Notes: a model not told the origin generated them from the letters alone. A stretch of 64,000 nucleotides of DNA from Pseudomonas graminis (GCF_013201545.1 NZ_CP053746.1:1-64000); one strand, 5' to 3'. Positions 9,799 to 22,750 are shown, counted from the stretch's first letter. Program-made: numbers and translations.

Positions 9799-9898
9799 GG
9801 GCGGCCATTATACGGATCGAAAAAAAAGACGCCATCGGCAGGGGCCAACGGTTTAGCCCGGAATCCAGGGTGAACTGAAAGGCCCGGCCAGGAAACGC

Positions 9899-9922
9899 AA
9901 ACGACCGCCGAAGCGGTCGTTT
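9899..9922 (-). terminator. Terminator hairpin after fimV
   Basis: Stem ACGACCGC (9901-9908) / GCGGTCGT (9913-9920). On the minus strand the loop reads C-TTCG-G, an extra-stable tetraloop, followed by a short TTT. It lies 20 nt after the fimV stop. Confidence 0.75.
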
Positions 9923-9941
9923 AGTGCAGCGTTGATTACGG

Positions 9942-12767
9942 TCAGACGAGGCGCGACAGCATGTTCCGCGCTTCGGTCTTCTGGCCGTCATCACCTTCAG
10001 CCACCACCTCATCGAGGATATCGCGAGCGCCGTCGGCGTCGCCCATCTCGATGTAGGCGCGGGCCAAGTCCAGCTTGGTGGCCGCTTCATCCGTACCGGA
10101 CAGGAAGTCAAATTCCGGCTCGTCGTCCACCAGCAGCGCGTCGTCTTCGGTGAACCGAGGCGATGCTTCCGCCGGTTTGTCCAACGCCGTGTCGAACGGC
10201 TTGGCGATGGGCGGCTGCTCCAGACTCTGGGAAAGACGGTCCAGCTCAGCGTTGACGTCGTCGATCTCGGACGCAAAGGCTTCAGACGCCTGCTCGGTTT
10301 CCATCTCGTCAGCCAGGGAGAGGTCGAAATCGGCTGGCAATTCGATGTCGTCTTCCATCGCAGGCTTGGACGCGCCCAGCGATGCAGGCTGTTCGAACGG
10401 CGGCAGATTACGCAGATCGTCCTCCATCCCCAGCAAGTAGTCGTCTTCGGCTTTCAACGCCGGCTGATCTTCCGCCAGATTGAGGTCGAAATCGTCCAGC
10501 TCAGCAGGCTGAGCGGCAACGGAGGTCGCCTGCTGCTCGCGCAGAATCGCGTCGAAGTCCAGGTCATCGGATGCCGATCCGGCAAACGGCGCATCCAGGT
10601 CCAGATCGTCTAGAGCAGCGCTGTCCTGTGCTGCAGCGTGATTCGACGCAGCAGCAGCAGAAGCAGCCGGTTCGCTGTCCAGATCATCGAGGCTGAGGTC
10701 AAAGGCGTTATCGAACTCCTCGTCCAGTGGCACTTCGGTGACCGTTTCTGCAGCCGGAGCAGGCTGCACGGCGATTTCAGGTTCGTCATGGAGCAGCTCT
10801 TCAACGTACTTTGCGTCCATTTCCGCTGCCAAAGCCGCTGCTGCTGCCACCCCTGCTGCCGCCGCGGCCGCAGCGGCCATGGACGGATAGCGGGATTTCA
10901 GCTCTTCGACTTCAGCGTGGTTCTTTCCCGTGGCGATCAGCTGCCGCTCCTGCGCGACAAACCCGGATTGGTTGTCCTGCTCGGCATAGACTTCCATCAG
11001 CTTGAGGCGCAAGTCACTGCGCTGCGGCTCATGCTTGATGGCGTCTTCCAGAACGGCGACCGCCTGATTGGTACGGCCGTATGCGATATGGATTTCAGCC
11101 TGAACGAGCGCGTCAGCCGGATGTTCGCGGACCGGCTCGGCGACGGTCGGCGCCGGCGGCGTCTTTGCGTGGGGCGCCGGCGCCTCCAGGCCTTCAAAGC
11201 TGCTGGGAGACATGTCCAAATCGGACGCGAAGTCCGATTCTTCCGACAAAGCTCGGGCCATCTGGCGATGGCGCTCGGCCTCGATCAGCGCATTGCGTCG
11301 GCGAGCCAGCAGCAACAGGAGCAGCAGCAACACCAACAGCGCGCCGCCACCAATCAGGCCCATGAGCATCGGGCTGGAGAGGATCTTGTCGAGGGCGCTG
11401 CGGTTGTCTTCATCGACCACCGGCTCGGTGGGTACGATCAGCGCTTGATCAGGCGTTGCGCTGGTGACCGTCGCGCCGTCAACCGGCAACGCATCCTCGG
11501 GGGCGATTTCGTCGGGTGCCTTGCCGGCAACATCAGGCGCCGCGGCGTTCGGCACGACCTGGGCCTGCATCGCCGGGTTGGCGGCATTATTGGGGTTGGT
11601 GACGCTGTTAGGGCTGACGGCAGGATTGGCAGGATTCGCGGCATCGACAGGCGGCGGAACCGTCGCGCCTGACGCCTGCATCTTCGCCAGCTGATCATTC
11701 TTCAGTTGAATCAGCCGCTGCAGTTTGTCGACCTGGCTCTGCAGATCGGTCATACGGCTTTTCAGCTCGGCATTGTCCCGACGCGTGGTGTCCAGGCTTT
11801 CCTGGGTAGTCGCCAGCTGGTTGCTGATATCGGCATTGTCGCCCGCCTTGCCTTTCGCACCCGCCTTATTGGCAGAAACGAGGCTGAGGTTGTCTTTGGC
11901 GTCGATTTGCGACGGCGCAGCGCCAGCGCGGTCGCGGCGGGTCGCATCGACCTGACGCGCGCCGCTGGGCATGCGCCGGCCTTCGCGCCAGGCACGATTC
12001 TGCTCGGCCACTTCAGCCACTGCACGAGGCTGCGCCAGCGCTGTTGATTCCTGCGGCGACGGCAGACGCAACACCTGACCTTTCTTCAGGCGGTTGATGT
12101 TGCCGGCAATAAAGGCATCAGGGTTCAACGCCTGAATGGCCAGCATGGTCTGCTGCACAGTTCCGCCATTTTTCACGCGCTCGGCGATTTCCCAGAGCGT
12201 GTCGTTATTGGCAGTGGTGTATTGGGTGAACTTGGGTTCCGGGGCCGGCGCTGGAGCAGGCGTCGAAGGCGCCGCGGCCGGTGTTTCGGCGGCGGGCGCA
12301 GGGGCGGGTGCGGCGCTCGGTGCCGTTGAAGGCAATTGCGCGGCGGCCGCAGCGGCTTGCGGGGAGAATTTGGGCGGGTCCAGCAACAGGCTGTACTCGC
12401 GCAGTGCCCGGCCATTGGGCCAGAGCACTTGAACGAGGAATTTTACGTAGGGATCGCGGATAGGCTTGGTGGAGGTGATGCGCAACACGCTCTTGCCACC
12501 GGGATTGACGACGGGGGTAAAGGTCAGGTCGTCCAGAATCGCCACTCGGCCAACGCCGGCCTGAGCGAACTCCGCGGACGTCGCCAGACTTGGCACCACC
12601 TGGGAGGCATTAAGGTCCTGCACTTCCGTCAGCTCGATTTCGGCCAACAGCGGTTGATTCAGGGTCGACTTCACGGTCAGACCGCCGAGGCCGAGCGCTT
12701 GGGCCACTCCCGATGACAGCGCCGACGCCGCAGCGATTGCTAAAACGAGTTTACGAACCTGAACCAT
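9942..12767 (-). CDS. fimV: FimV-type polar hub / type IV pilus assembly protein
   Basis: 941 aa; family members organise the cell pole, type IV pilus assembly and twitching. A signal peptide covers residues 1-24. A conserved periplasmic N-terminal domain begins GLGGLTVKSTLNQPL. A Pro/Ala linker follows, then a LysM peptidoglycan-binding domain (about 181-236), a coiled coil (about 312-365) and one membrane helix (about 467-488, mostly leucine). The long acidic cytoplasmic region ends in a TPR-like FimV C-terminal domain (LDLARAYIEMGDADGARDIL). The start is ATG at 12767. It lies between truA and the Asd-like gene, as in P. aeruginosa. Confidence 0.93.
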   Translation of the reverse strand: MVQVRKLVLAIAAASALSSGVAQALGLGGLTVKSTLNQPLLAEIELTEVQDLNASQVVPSLATSAEFAQAGVGRVAILDDLTFTPVVNPGGKSVLRITSTKPIRDPYVKFLVQVLWPNGRALREYSLLLDPPKFSPQAAAAAAQLPSTAPSAAPAPAPAAETPAAAPSTPAPAPAPEPKFTQYTTANNDTLWEIAERVKNGGTVQQTMLAIQALNPDAFIAGNINRLKKGQVLRLPSPQESTALAQPRAVAEVAEQNRAWREGRRMPSGARQVDATRRDRAGAAPSQIDAKDNLSLVSANKAGAKGKAGDNADISNQLATTQESLDTTRRDNAELKSRMTDLQSQVDKLQRLIQLKNDQLAKMQASGATVPPPVDAANPANPAVSPNSVTNPNNAANPAMQAQVVPNAAAPDVAGKAPDEIAPEDALPVDGATVTSATPDQALIVPTEPVVDEDNRSALDKILSSPMLMGLIGGGALLVLLLLLLLLARRRNALIEAERHRQMARALSEESDFASDLDMSPSSFEGLEAPAPHAKTPPAPTVAEPVREHPADALVQAEIHIAYGRTNQAVAVLEDAIKHEPQRSDLRLKLMEVYAEQDNQSGFVAQERQLIATGKNHAEVEELKSRYPSMAAAAAAAAGVAAAAALAAEMDAKYVEELLHDEPEIAVQPAPAAETVTEVPLDEEFDNAFDLSLDDLDSEPAASAAAASNHAAAQDSAALDDLDLDAPFAGSASDDLDFDAILREQQATSVAAQPAELDDFDLNLAEDQPALKAEDDYLLGMEDDLRNLPPFEQPASLGASKPAMEDDIELPADFDLSLADEMETEQASEAFASEIDDVNAELDRLSQSLEQPPIAKPFDTALDKPAEASPRFTEDDALLVDDEPEFDFLSGTDEAATKLDLARAYIEMGDADGARDILDEVVAEGDDGQKTEARNMLSRLV

Positions 12768-12883
12768 AGCCCATCCCTTGTTTGAAATTTCCCCGGCAAT
12801 CGCGAAGATAATGCCTGCTCGGGTGTAGGGCGTATCAGCACGCCGCAGCTAGAATGATTCTTCGAATTGTCGGCAAGTATCTT

Positions 12884-13894
12884 TTACGCAACATCTTTTA
12901 TCAACAACTCAGCCACCTGCACAGCGTTCAGCGCTGCGCCCTTGCGCACATTGTCCAGCGTGACCCAGAAATTAAGTTCACAACCGTCGTCGACACCCCT
13001 GCGCAAACGTCCTACATAGACAGCGTCCTGTCCTACGGCGTCGCCCACCGGCGTCGGGTAATCGCCGGCCTCGACCAGCTCGATGCCTTCTGCAGTTTCA
13101 AGCGCAGCATTGACCGCCTTGATGTCGACCGCCCCGCTCGTCTGCACTGACACGCTCAGGCTGTCGCCGAAGAACACCGGCACCTGGATGCAACTCACGC
13201 CGACCTTGATTAAAGGCAGCGAGAGCAACTCGCGCAACTCGCTGACCAAACGTTTTTCCAGTGGCACATGACCCTCGGCGTCAGGCTTGCCCACCTGAGC
13301 GAGCACGTTGAAGGCCATCTGCCGGTCAAACACCTTGGGCTCCAGCGGGCGAACGTTGAGCAGCTCGGCGGTTTGTCGGGCCAGTTCGGTGACCCCTTCG
13401 CGGCCCATGCTCGACACCGCCAGGCACGCTGTCACCGTGATCCGCTCGATGTCCAGCAGTGCGCGCAACGGCGCCAGCACCAGCGCGAGTGCAGCAGCGC
13501 TGGAGCTCGGGCAGGCAACCTGCCGCGGCTTGGCCAAGTCAGCCAGGCGGGCGCCATTGACCTCGGGCACCACATTCGGTGCCTGCTCGACGGGCAACCC
13601 AGCGGACAGGTCGATCACTACACAGCCGGCGGCCGTGGCGCGCTCGGCATAGCTGCGCGTTACGGCGACGCCTGCTGCGAAGAAAGCAATTTTGGCCTTG
13701 TTGAAATCAAAAGCATCGACTTCACGCACCCGGACATTCTTGCCACGGTACGGCACCGAGCTGCCGGCTGATTCGGCACTGGCTAGCAGGTGCAAATCGC
13801 CGACCGGGAAGTCGCGCTCCTCAAGAATCTGGACGATGGTTTCGCCGACAGTACCGGTGGCGCCGATCACGGCGATATCAAAGGACTGGCTCAT
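12884..13894 (-). CDS. Aspartate-semialdehyde dehydrogenase-like protein lacking catalytic residues
   Basis: 336 aa with the Asd fold: NADP-binding IGATGTVGETIVQIL at the N-terminus and a full-length C-terminal domain. The active-site stretch corresponding to NPNCST reads CPSSSAAA, so the catalytic cysteine position (about residue 131) is serine. The catalytic-histidine segment (VPVF.GH in true Asd) reads VPVFFGDSLSV. It therefore resembles E. coli Usg and the PAO1 paralogue next to fimV rather than a working Asd. A structural or regulatory role is possible; no function is shown by the sequence. Confidence 0.85.
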   Translation of the reverse strand: MSQSFDIAVIGATGTVGETIVQILEERDFPVGDLHLLASAESAGSSVPYRGKNVRVREVDAFDFNKAKIAFFAAGVAVTRSYAERATAAGCVVIDLSAGLPVEQAPNVVPEVNGARLADLAKPRQVACPSSSAAALALVLAPLRALLDIERITVTACLAVSSMGREGVTELARQTAELLNVRPLEPKVFDRQMAFNVLAQVGKPDAEGHVPLEKRLVSELRELLSLPLIKVGVSCIQVPVFFGDSLSVSVQTSGAVDIKAVNAALETAEGIELVEAGDYPTPVGDAVGQDAVYVGRLRRGVDDGCELNFWVTLDNVRKGAALNAVQVAELLIKDVA

Positions 13895-13992
13895 GGAAAA
13901 ACCTCAGGGAAAAATCAGGGGGCGGCACTGTAACTGCACGGTGGTGGTCAGGCAATTGGCCGCAAGCGGATAGCCGAACGGACTTAGACCTA

Positions 13993-14556
13993 TCAGGGCT
14001 CAAGGCCGATGGGGAAAAACTCGCCACCGCTCCACACGCCCAGCCAGCGCTGACCGTCGATTTCACGCACGACAGCAAGGTCCACCAACTGATAGAAGAC
14101 GTTGCGGTGAATCAGGGCTTCGAGGTTGTTGCGCACAAGCACATAGGGCGCCGGTTCCTGGGTCTGCGGATCAAGGTCGATGCGCAGCGGGTGTTCAGCC
14201 CCCGCCTCCACTCTATCTTCGACGTTGGTGGTGAACCGCAGCAACTGCGACTCCCCGCTGCCTTCGACATCCAGCAGCACCGCCACAAAAGGCGAGTCGT
14301 CGACCGCGATGCCGACCTTCTCAACCGGTGTGATCAGAAAGTAATCGTCGCCGTCCCGGCGAATGATGGTGGAAAACAGCCGCACCATCGGCTTGCGACC
14401 AATAGGGGTACCCAGATAGAACCAGGTGCCATCGCGGGCGATGCGCATGTCGATGTCACCGCAGAAATCCGGGTTCCACAGGTGCACGGGCGGCAAGCCC
14501 TTGCCGCTTTTCGCAATCTGGGCCAACAGATCATTGGCTTTGTCCTGCCCACTCAT
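13993..14556 (-). CDS. DUF1285 family protein
   Basis: 187 aa, soluble, no signal peptide or membrane helix. It matches the DUF1285 family by recognisable segments ([41 protein letters not shown]-like end). Function is unknown in the family. The start is ATG at 14556. It lies 10 nt downstream of the DUF4823 lipoprotein gene and is probably co-transcribed with it. Confidence 0.8.
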   Translation of the reverse strand: MSGQDKANDLLAQIAKSGKGLPPVHLWNPDFCGDIDMRIARDGTWFYLGTPIGRKPMVRLFSTIIRRDGDDYFLITPVEKVGIAVDDSPFVAVLLDVEGSGESQLLRFTTNVEDRVEAGAEHPLRIDLDPQTQEPAPYVLVRNNLEALIHRNVFYQLVDLAVVREIDGQRWLGVWSGGEFFPIGLEP

Positions 14557-14566
14557 ACGCCACTCC

Positions 14567-15172
14567 TCAGCGGGCTGAGACGCCCAGCAAACCGCGAGCG
14601 TAAGCTTCCATCGGGGGTCCTAGCAAATCCTCGGGCTTGGTGTCGTACAAAGTCAGCAGACCACCACGCAGGTGAATGCGTGCCGAATCGATGAGATAGC
14701 GGGTGTTGGTTTCGATCAGCATCAGCTGGATAACGCCGTTGTCGATGCCGAGACGGTCCACCGCTTCCTGGTCCGACCACTCGTCGAATGTGCCGATGCG
14801 GTCATCGGCCTTGGCGAAACGGGCGTACAGCAGGTAGTGCGCGCCGGCGGCCCGGGCCTCGTTCATCGCGTCATCCAGACCCTCCGGGGCGCGAGCGCGG
14901 CGGACCATCGGGAAGTATTCGATAAACCCGTTGAAGGCCTCTTCGGCCACGACGTTGCGACGCGGGTAGGCACCGCCCGGCGGTGCGAAGGCGCCTTGGG
15001 CGATATAGATGAACGAGTCAGGTTGCACGCGAAAGTTGTTCAACCGACGGGTCGAGCTGTGATCCAGCAGCCCGGCGTCGCTGAGCTCATCGTGAGCGCC
15101 TTGTGCCAGATCGCTGACGTGCATGCAGCCACTCAACGCCAGTAGAGCCAGCAGTAAAACCAGGCTACGCAT
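14567..15172 (-). CDS. DUF4823-type lipoprotein
   Basis: 201 aa from ATG at 15172, preceded by GGAG six bases upstream. Starting there gives a textbook lipoprotein signal, [16 protein letters not shown], with the lipobox LSGC. An upstream TTG at 15184 is less likely. The mature part resembles DUF4823 proteins ([31 protein letters not shown]). It is probably lipid-anchored in the envelope; function unknown. It is the first gene of a two-gene unit with the DUF1285 gene. Confidence 0.8.
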   Translation of the reverse strand: MRSLVLLLALLALSGCMHVSDLAQGAHDELSDAGLLDHSSTRRLNNFRVQPDSFIYIAQGAFAPPGGAYPRRNVVAEEAFNGFIEYFPMVRRARAPEGLDDAMNEARAAGAHYLLYARFAKADDRIGTFDEWSDQEAVDRLGIDNGVIQLMLIETNTRYLIDSARIHLRGGLLTLYDTKPEDLLGPPMEAYARGLLGVSAR

Positions 15173-15289
15173 TGTTATCTCCAAAGTCCGGCGACGGAAA
15201 ACCGGCGAATGGCCAGTTAATGCAGCTTTTGCGCCATGTCGGACCTGGAGAAGGCTTGGCTCGATGAATCGGCTTAACGCGGCTGCGCT

Positions 15290-15976
15290 TTACTCAGCAG
15301 CCGAGTCGGCCTGTGAGTCGGATCGAAGCTCTGGTTTGGCCTCGAGTCCGTGATCGACATCCCGCTTGCGCTTGTTACCCATACGCACGCCAATGTCCAT
15401 CAGGAACTGGAAGAACCCTTCCTGATCTTCAAGGACATTGCTCCAGAACGGCGAGTGGTACAGCGCCACCGCGCCATGGACCAGCGCCCAGGCGGCGCAG
15501 TAATGGAAATACGGCGGGACGTCTTCCAGCTTGCCTTCGGAAATCCGGCCCTTGATCAGCAAGGTCAGATGTTCGAAGTTCGAGGCGCGGATCTTGTGCA
15601 GCTCCTCCACCAGCTCCGGCACCTGATTGCCCTTGACGACCTTCTCTTCAAGCCGGTCGAACAGGCGATAGCGCTGGGGGTCGCGCATGCGGAATTCAAA
15701 GTACGCCCGGGACAGCGCTTCCTTATCCTTGTCGACATCCGCCGAATGCAGCAGCTCGTTCAAATCACGCTCGTAGTCGAGCATCAGGCGCAGATAAATC
15801 TCGGCCTTGGATTTGAAGTGTTTGTAGATGGTGCCTTTGCCGATACCCACGGCATCCGCAATCATCTCGACGGTGACGCTGTCTTCGCCCTGCTCGAGGA
15901 AGAGCTTGAGTGCGGTGTCGAGAATCTCCTGCTCACGGCGGCGAAACTCACGGACTTTACGAGGTTCTTTCTGCAT
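15290..15976 (-). CDS. TetR family transcriptional regulator
   Basis: 228 aa from ATG at 15976 (MQKEPRKVREFRRREQ). An upstream GTG at 16012 would add a proline-rich stretch without homology. The N-terminal helix-turn-helix is clear: ILDTALKLFLEQGED, VTVEMIADAVGIGKGTIYKHF. The remaining 150 residues form the ligand domain, with a charged C-terminal tail. No obvious operator is seen. Target genes cannot be read from context; it is divergent from the small RNA locus at 16.3 kb. Confidence 0.88.
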   Translation of the reverse strand: MQKEPRKVREFRRREQEILDTALKLFLEQGEDSVTVEMIADAVGIGKGTIYKHFKSKAEIYLRLMLDYERDLNELLHSADVDKDKEALSRAYFEFRMRDPQRYRLFDRLEEKVVKGNQVPELVEELHKIRASNFEHLTLLIKGRISEGKLEDVPPYFHYCAAWALVHGAVALYHSPFWSNVLEDQEGFFQFLMDIGVRMGNKRKRDVDHGLEAKPELRSDSQADSAAE

Positions 15977-16273
15977 AGGAGGAGACTGTGGGTTCGGAAT
16001 CGGAATCGGCACATTATGCCTATCCCGTAGCAGAATGCACGGATCATCCGACCTATATCCGTTTTCTGACGGGTTTCGCTGTCGGCAGGCAAAAGCGAAA
16101 CGATCGAGGCCGAGGCAGTCTCGTTTTTTGGCAGGATCGGCTGGATGGTCGAGAATCCGGAAGGATGGGCAGGATTGCGGTATCAGCAGCCCTTCAGGTA
16201 TTCCAAAACTGTTTAAAAATCGTACAGTCGGCGGCTGGACGCTTACGGATTATAGCCAATACTTATATTCGCC

Positions 16274-16388
16274 ACCGCCGCATCTCCCCCAAGTGCAGCG
16301 TTGGTAAGGACACCAATGGACAGCGTGTCTTTGTTTTACTCCTAATGGTCTTAACCCGGATTCACCCCCCAGAACCCGGGTTTTTTTT
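16274..16388 (+). ncRNA. rgsA: Probable RgsA (P16) small RNA
   Basis: The TetR-tatD gap ends in a strong plus-strand terminator although no gene is read in that direction. In PAO1 the RpoS- and Gac-dependent small RNA RgsA lies upstream of tatD beside a regulator gene. The sequence has an AT-rich box CTTATATT (about 16262-16269) usable as a -10, then a 115-nt segment ending at the T-run. The 5' end is estimated, not seen. Assignment rests on synteny and the orphan terminator. No good protein is encoded. Confidence 0.65.
16353..16388 (+). terminator. Rho-independent terminator of the small RNA
   Basis: Stem AACCCGG (16353-16359) / CCGGGTT (16376-16382) with a 16-nt C-rich loop, running into a run of eight T (16381-16388). 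It points along the plus strand, opposite to both flanking genes. Confidence 0.85.
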
Positions 16389-16458
16389 GCCTGCGATTTG
16401 ACCAGCGCCCGGGCTTGCCGCGGCGCAAGCGCTGGAAAACAGCGCATGCCCCGGGGAG

Positions 16459-17244
16459 TCAGCCTTTGACGCGCGCCAGCGGGAACAGCCGCTTGAAGTT
16501 CTCGCTGGTCTGCTCCGCAAAACCCTCGTAGGTCTCGCCGCGCAACATCGCCAGAAACTCGGCCACTTCACGCACGTATTGCGGCAGGTTCGGCTTGCCC
16601 CGATAAGGGATGGGCGCCAGGTACGGCGAGTCGGTCTCGACCAGCAGGCGGTCGGCAGGCACTTTGCTGGCGACGTCCCGCAGCGCGTCAGCATTGCGGA
16701 AGGTGACGATGCCGGACAGCGAGATATAGAACCCCAGATCCAGCGCGGCCTTGGCCATGTCCCAGTCTTCGGTGAAGCAATGCAACACACCCGCTTGTGG
16801 CAAAGCGGCCTCGCGCAACAGCGTCAAGGTGTCGGCCCGCGCTCCGCGGGTATGAACGATCACCGGCTTGCCGGTCACGTTGGCCGCTTGCAGATGAAGC
16901 CGGAACGAGGCCTGTTGCAACTCGGCAGCCTCTGGTTCGTAGTGATAATCCAGACCGGTTTCGCCGATGGCCACCACGCGCGGATGATTCAGCTCGCCGA
17001 GCAGCCACTCCAGTGCCGGCGCCTCGCCGGGCTTGAGGTCAAGGGGGTGAATGCCGACCGAGCAATCAACGTCGTCGTAACGGTCGGCCAACGCTCTTAC
17101 GGCGCTGGCGTTGTCAGCGCTGACGCCGATGCACAGGAAGTGCCCGACGCCCCGCTCTCTCGCCGCTTGCAGAGCGTTGTCGAGGGAGCCGTCGTGGGCG
17201 CTGAGGTCGAGGCGGTCAAGGTGGCAATGGGAATCTACAAGCAT
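16459..17244 (-). CDS. TatD family metal-dependent hydrolase (YcfH-like)
   Basis: 261 aa TIM-barrel hydrolase. Metal ligands are visible: DSHCHLD at residues 4-10, GIHPLDLKPG, the glutamate in AIGETGLDYHY, the histidine in VIVHTRGA, HCF and the aspartate in LLVETDSPYLAP. TatD proteins act as 3'-5' DNases or related hydrolases. It is the last gene of the fab/holB minus-strand block, 15 nt after pilZ. This is the ycfH-type member next to holB and tmk, as in E. coli. Confidence 0.92.
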   Translation of the reverse strand: MLVDSHCHLDRLDLSAHDGSLDNALQAARERGVGHFLCIGVSADNASAVRALADRYDDVDCSVGIHPLDLKPGEAPALEWLLGELNHPRVVAIGETGLDYHYEPEAAELQQASFRLHLQAANVTGKPVIVHTRGARADTLTLLREAALPQAGVLHCFTEDWDMAKAALDLGFYISLSGIVTFRNADALRDVASKVPADRLLVETDSPYLAPIPYRGKPNLPQYVREVAEFLAMLRGETYEGFAEQTSENFKRLFPLARVKG

Positions 17245-17259
17245 GGCGGCGGGGGCAAC

Positions 17260-17616
17260 TTACATCGTGTGGGTAGGACGGTCGGACTTAAGCGCTCCGG
17301 CCAGGTAGTTTTCAATCATATTGCGCGCGGTGTTGTCGCCATCGTTGAACTGCACCCCAACGCCAGCGGCGCGGTTTCCCTGAGCACCCTTCGGGGTGAT
17401 CCAGGTGACCTTGCCCGCGACCGGAATCTTTTCAGGCTCGTCCATCAGGTTGAGCAGCATGAACACTTCATCGCCCAGCTTGTAGCTTTTGCTGGTGGGA
17501 ATGAACAGGCCGCCGTTTTTGATGAACGGCATGTACGCGGCGTACAGGACGGACTTGTCCTTGATGGTCAGGGACAGGATGCCGTTACGTGGACCTGGAC
17601 TCAGTGGCACGCTCAT
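17260..17616 (-). CDS. pilZ: PilZ-domain protein, type IV pilus biogenesis
   Basis: 118 aa single PilZ domain, in the same holB-pilZ position as P. aeruginosa PilZ (PA2960), which is needed for pilus assembly. The c-di-GMP motifs are missing: there is no RxxxR in the N-terminal part, and the usual D/NxSxxG reads IKNGGLF. The family member with this context is known not to bind c-di-GMP. The start is ATG at 17616 behind GAGG. Confidence 0.9.
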   Translation of the reverse strand: MSVPLSPGPRNGILSLTIKDKSVLYAAYMPFIKNGGLFIPTSKSYKLGDEVFMLLNLMDEPEKIPVAGKVTWITPKGAQGNRAAGVGVQFNDGDNTARNMIENYLAGALKSDRPTHTM

Positions 17617-17659
17617 CTCGTTTCCTCAGGCAATGCATGATGTCATGCAGATGGCCAGT

Positions 17660-20580
<2,921 letters not shown>

Positions 20581-20583
20581 GAA

Positions 20584-21402
20584 TCAGATATCCAGAAGCC
20601 CGCGAACAAGGTGTTGGAGTTTACGGGTCAGCGGCCCAACCGGCCAGTTCAGATGCTCGACGCCGCGCACCGGCCAGATGCCGTACACGCTGTTGCAGAC
20701 GAACACCTCGTCGGCCTTTTGCAGGTCGGACATCTGCAGGTCAAGCTCACGGGCCGGCATGTTCTCGTGCTCCGCCAGCGCCAGGATCTCGGCCCGCATC
20801 ACACCGGCCACGCCGCAGCGGCGCAGGTGCGGCGTCAGTAACACCCCGGCCTTGACCATAAACAGATTGCTGTACACCGCTTCGACGATGCGCCCCGACA
20901 CGTCCCGCATCAGCCCTTCGGCGTACTCGGCATTTTGCCATTCGCCACGAGCCAGGACTTGCTCAAGGCGATTGAGGTGCTTGAGCCCGGCCAGCAGCGG
21001 CTGCTCGGCGAGGCGGGTCTGACAAGCGAACAGTTTGATGCCCTGCTCTGCATGACTTTCAGGGTAAGCCGGCAGCGGCCCCCCTTGGAGGATGCGTCGC
21101 GGCAGCGCGTCCGAAGCGGGTGCATAACCACGCACACCATCGCCGCGGGTGACGATGAGCTTCATCACGCCTTCACCCAGATGGGCGGCGAATCGGCGGC
21201 ATTCCTGCTCGACCAGCGCCAGATCCACGTTAAGTGCCAGACGCTGCGCTCCCAGCGTCAGACGCTGCAGGTGACGCGGGAAGAGCACTGGTTGCCCGGC
21301 CTTGACGAGGACTGTCTCGAAGAGACCATCGCCGTACGCCAGACCCCGATCCTTGACGGCAACGGAGTCAGCAGCAAGGCCATCGATCCAGCTCGCAATC
21401 AT
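20584..21402 (-). CDS. pabC: Aminodeoxychorismate lyase
   Basis: PLP fold type IV enzyme that releases 4-aminobenzoate for folate. 272 aa. [14 protein letters not shown] (cofactor phosphate and substrate region), LIVTRGDG, the PLP-site region [13 protein letters not shown] and [13 protein letters not shown] are visible. The start ATG at 21402 overlaps the fabF stop (ATGA). The fabF-pabC-mltG-tmk-holB order is conserved in gamma-proteobacteria and separates it from a branched-chain aminotransferase. Confidence 0.92.
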   Translation of the reverse strand: MIASWIDGLAADSVAVKDRGLAYGDGLFETVLVKAGQPVLFPRHLQRLTLGAQRLALNVDLALVEQECRRFAAHLGEGVMKLIVTRGDGVRGYAPASDALPRRILQGGPLPAYPESHAEQGIKLFACQTRLAEQPLLAGLKHLNRLEQVLARGEWQNAEYAEGLMRDVSGRIVEAVYSNLFMVKAGVLLTPHLRRCGVAGVMRAEILALAEHENMPARELDLQMSDLQKADEVFVCNSVYGIWPVRGVEHLNWPVGPLTRKLQHLVRGLLDI

Positions 21403-22643
21403 TCGGTGTACCGGCGGAAGACCAGGGAACCGTTGGTGCCACCAAAACCGAAGGAGTTGGAGATCACCACGTCGATCGGCATCTTGCGCGGCTCGTGGGG
21501 AACGAAGTCCAGGTCACAGCCTTCGTCCGGCTCATCGAGATTGATTGTCGGTGGTGCAACCTGATCCCTGATTGCCAAGACGCTGAAAATCGCTTCGATC
21601 GCACCGGCTGCGCCCAACAGGTGGCCAGTCATCGACTTGGTCGAACTGACGGCCAGTTTGTAGGCGTGTTCGCCAAACACCTTTTTGATGGCGCTGACTT
21701 CGGCCAGGTCGCCCGCAGGCGTGGAGGTGCCATGGGCATTGATGTACTGCACCTCATCCGGACGAACCTTGGCATCACGCAGGGCGTTGGTGATGCAGCG
21801 CGCGGCACCGGCGCCGTCATCCGGCGGTGAAGTCATGTGAAACGCATCGCCACTCATGCCGAAGCCGATCAGCTCGGCGTAAATGGTCGCCCCCCGCGCC
21901 CTTGCGTGCTCGAGCTCTTCGAGAACCATGGCGCCGGCACCGTTGGACAGCACAAAGCCGTCACGGCCCTTGTCCCACGGACGGCTGGCGCGCGCGGGCT
22001 CATCGTTGCGGGTGGACAGCGCGCGCGAAGCGCCGAAGCCGCCCATGCCCAGGCCGCAGGCGGCCATTTCAGCGCCGCCGGCAATCATCACGTCGGCTTC
22101 GTCGTACGCGATGTTGCGCGCGGCCATGCCGATGCAATGGGTGCTCGTGGTGCAGGCAGTGGCGATGGCGTAGTTGGGACCCTGTGCGCCGAGGTGGATC
22201 GACAGGAACCCGGAAATCATGTTGATGATCGACCCCGGCACGAAAAACGGGGAAATCTTGCCAGGACCCTGCTCATGCATCAGCCGGCTGGTGTTTTCAA
22301 TGTTGGTGAGGCCCCCGATGCCCGATCCCATCGCCACGCCGACGCGCTCGCGATTGGTGTCGTCGATCTCGATACCGGAGTTGCGCACGGCCTGAAAGCT
22401 GGCAGCCAGCCCGTACTGGATGAACAGGTCGAGTCTGCGGGCCTCTTTGGCCGACAGGTATTCCTCGACGTTGAATCCCTTCACCGAACCGCCGAAGCGG
22501 GTGGTGTACTGGGACAGGTCCGTGTGCTCGATAGGCCCAATGCCACTCTGGCCAGCCAGAATGCCTTGCCAGGTGCTCGGCACATCCGTGCCCAAAGGCG
22601 TCAGCATACCCATACCGGTGACCACGACGCGTCTACGCGACAC
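21399..22643 (-). CDS. fabF: Beta-ketoacyl-ACP synthase II
   Basis: Elongating condensing enzyme of fatty acid synthesis. 414 aa from GTG at 22643. The Cys-His-His triad is complete: Cys164 in [10 protein letters not shown], His in [12 protein letters not shown] and His in [21 protein letters not shown] closes the thiolase fold. It is separated from acpP by a terminator hairpin and overlaps pabC downstream. Confidence 0.96.
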   Translation of the reverse strand: MSRRRVVVTGMGMLTPLGTDVPSTWQGILAGQSGIGPIEHTDLSQYTTRFGGSVKGFNVEEYLSAKEARRLDLFIQYGLAASFQAVRNSGIEIDDTNRERVGVAMGSGIGGLTNIENTSRLMHEQGPGKISPFFVPGSIINMISGFLSIHLGAQGPNYAIATACTTSTHCIGMAARNIAYDEADVMIAGGAEMAACGLGMGGFGASRALSTRNDEPARASRPWDKGRDGFVLSNGAGAMVLEELEHARARGATIYAELIGFGMSGDAFHMTSPPDDGAGAARCITNALRDAKVRPDEVQYINAHGTSTPAGDLAEVSAIKKVFGEHAYKLAVSSTKSMTGHLLGAAGAIEAIFSVLAIRDQVAPPTINLDEPDEGCDLDFVPHEPRKMPIDVVISNSFGFGGTNGSLVFRRYTE

Positions 22644-22683
22644 AGGACTCTCCTTTCTTCTATTGATGAAACGCTGCCCTATT

Positions 22684-22718
22684 CAAAGAAAAAACCGCAC
22701 GCCAGGGGCAGTGCGGTT
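22684..22718 (-). terminator. Intra-operon terminator between acpP and fabF
   Basis: Stem AACCGCAC (22693-22700) / GTGCGGTT (22711-22718), loop of ten, then TTTTTTCTTTG on the minus strand. It is placed 32 nt after the acpP stop and 41 nt before fabF. Partial termination here would keep acyl carrier protein in excess over the enzymes. Confidence 0.8.
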
Positions 22719-22750
22719 TCTCCAGGACAGCAAACTACGATTACAAAATC

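Noticed and set aside
15988..16401. A 137-codon plus-strand open frame over the small RNA region
   Set aside because: No ribosome site and no family resemblance; it runs through the terminator hairpin.
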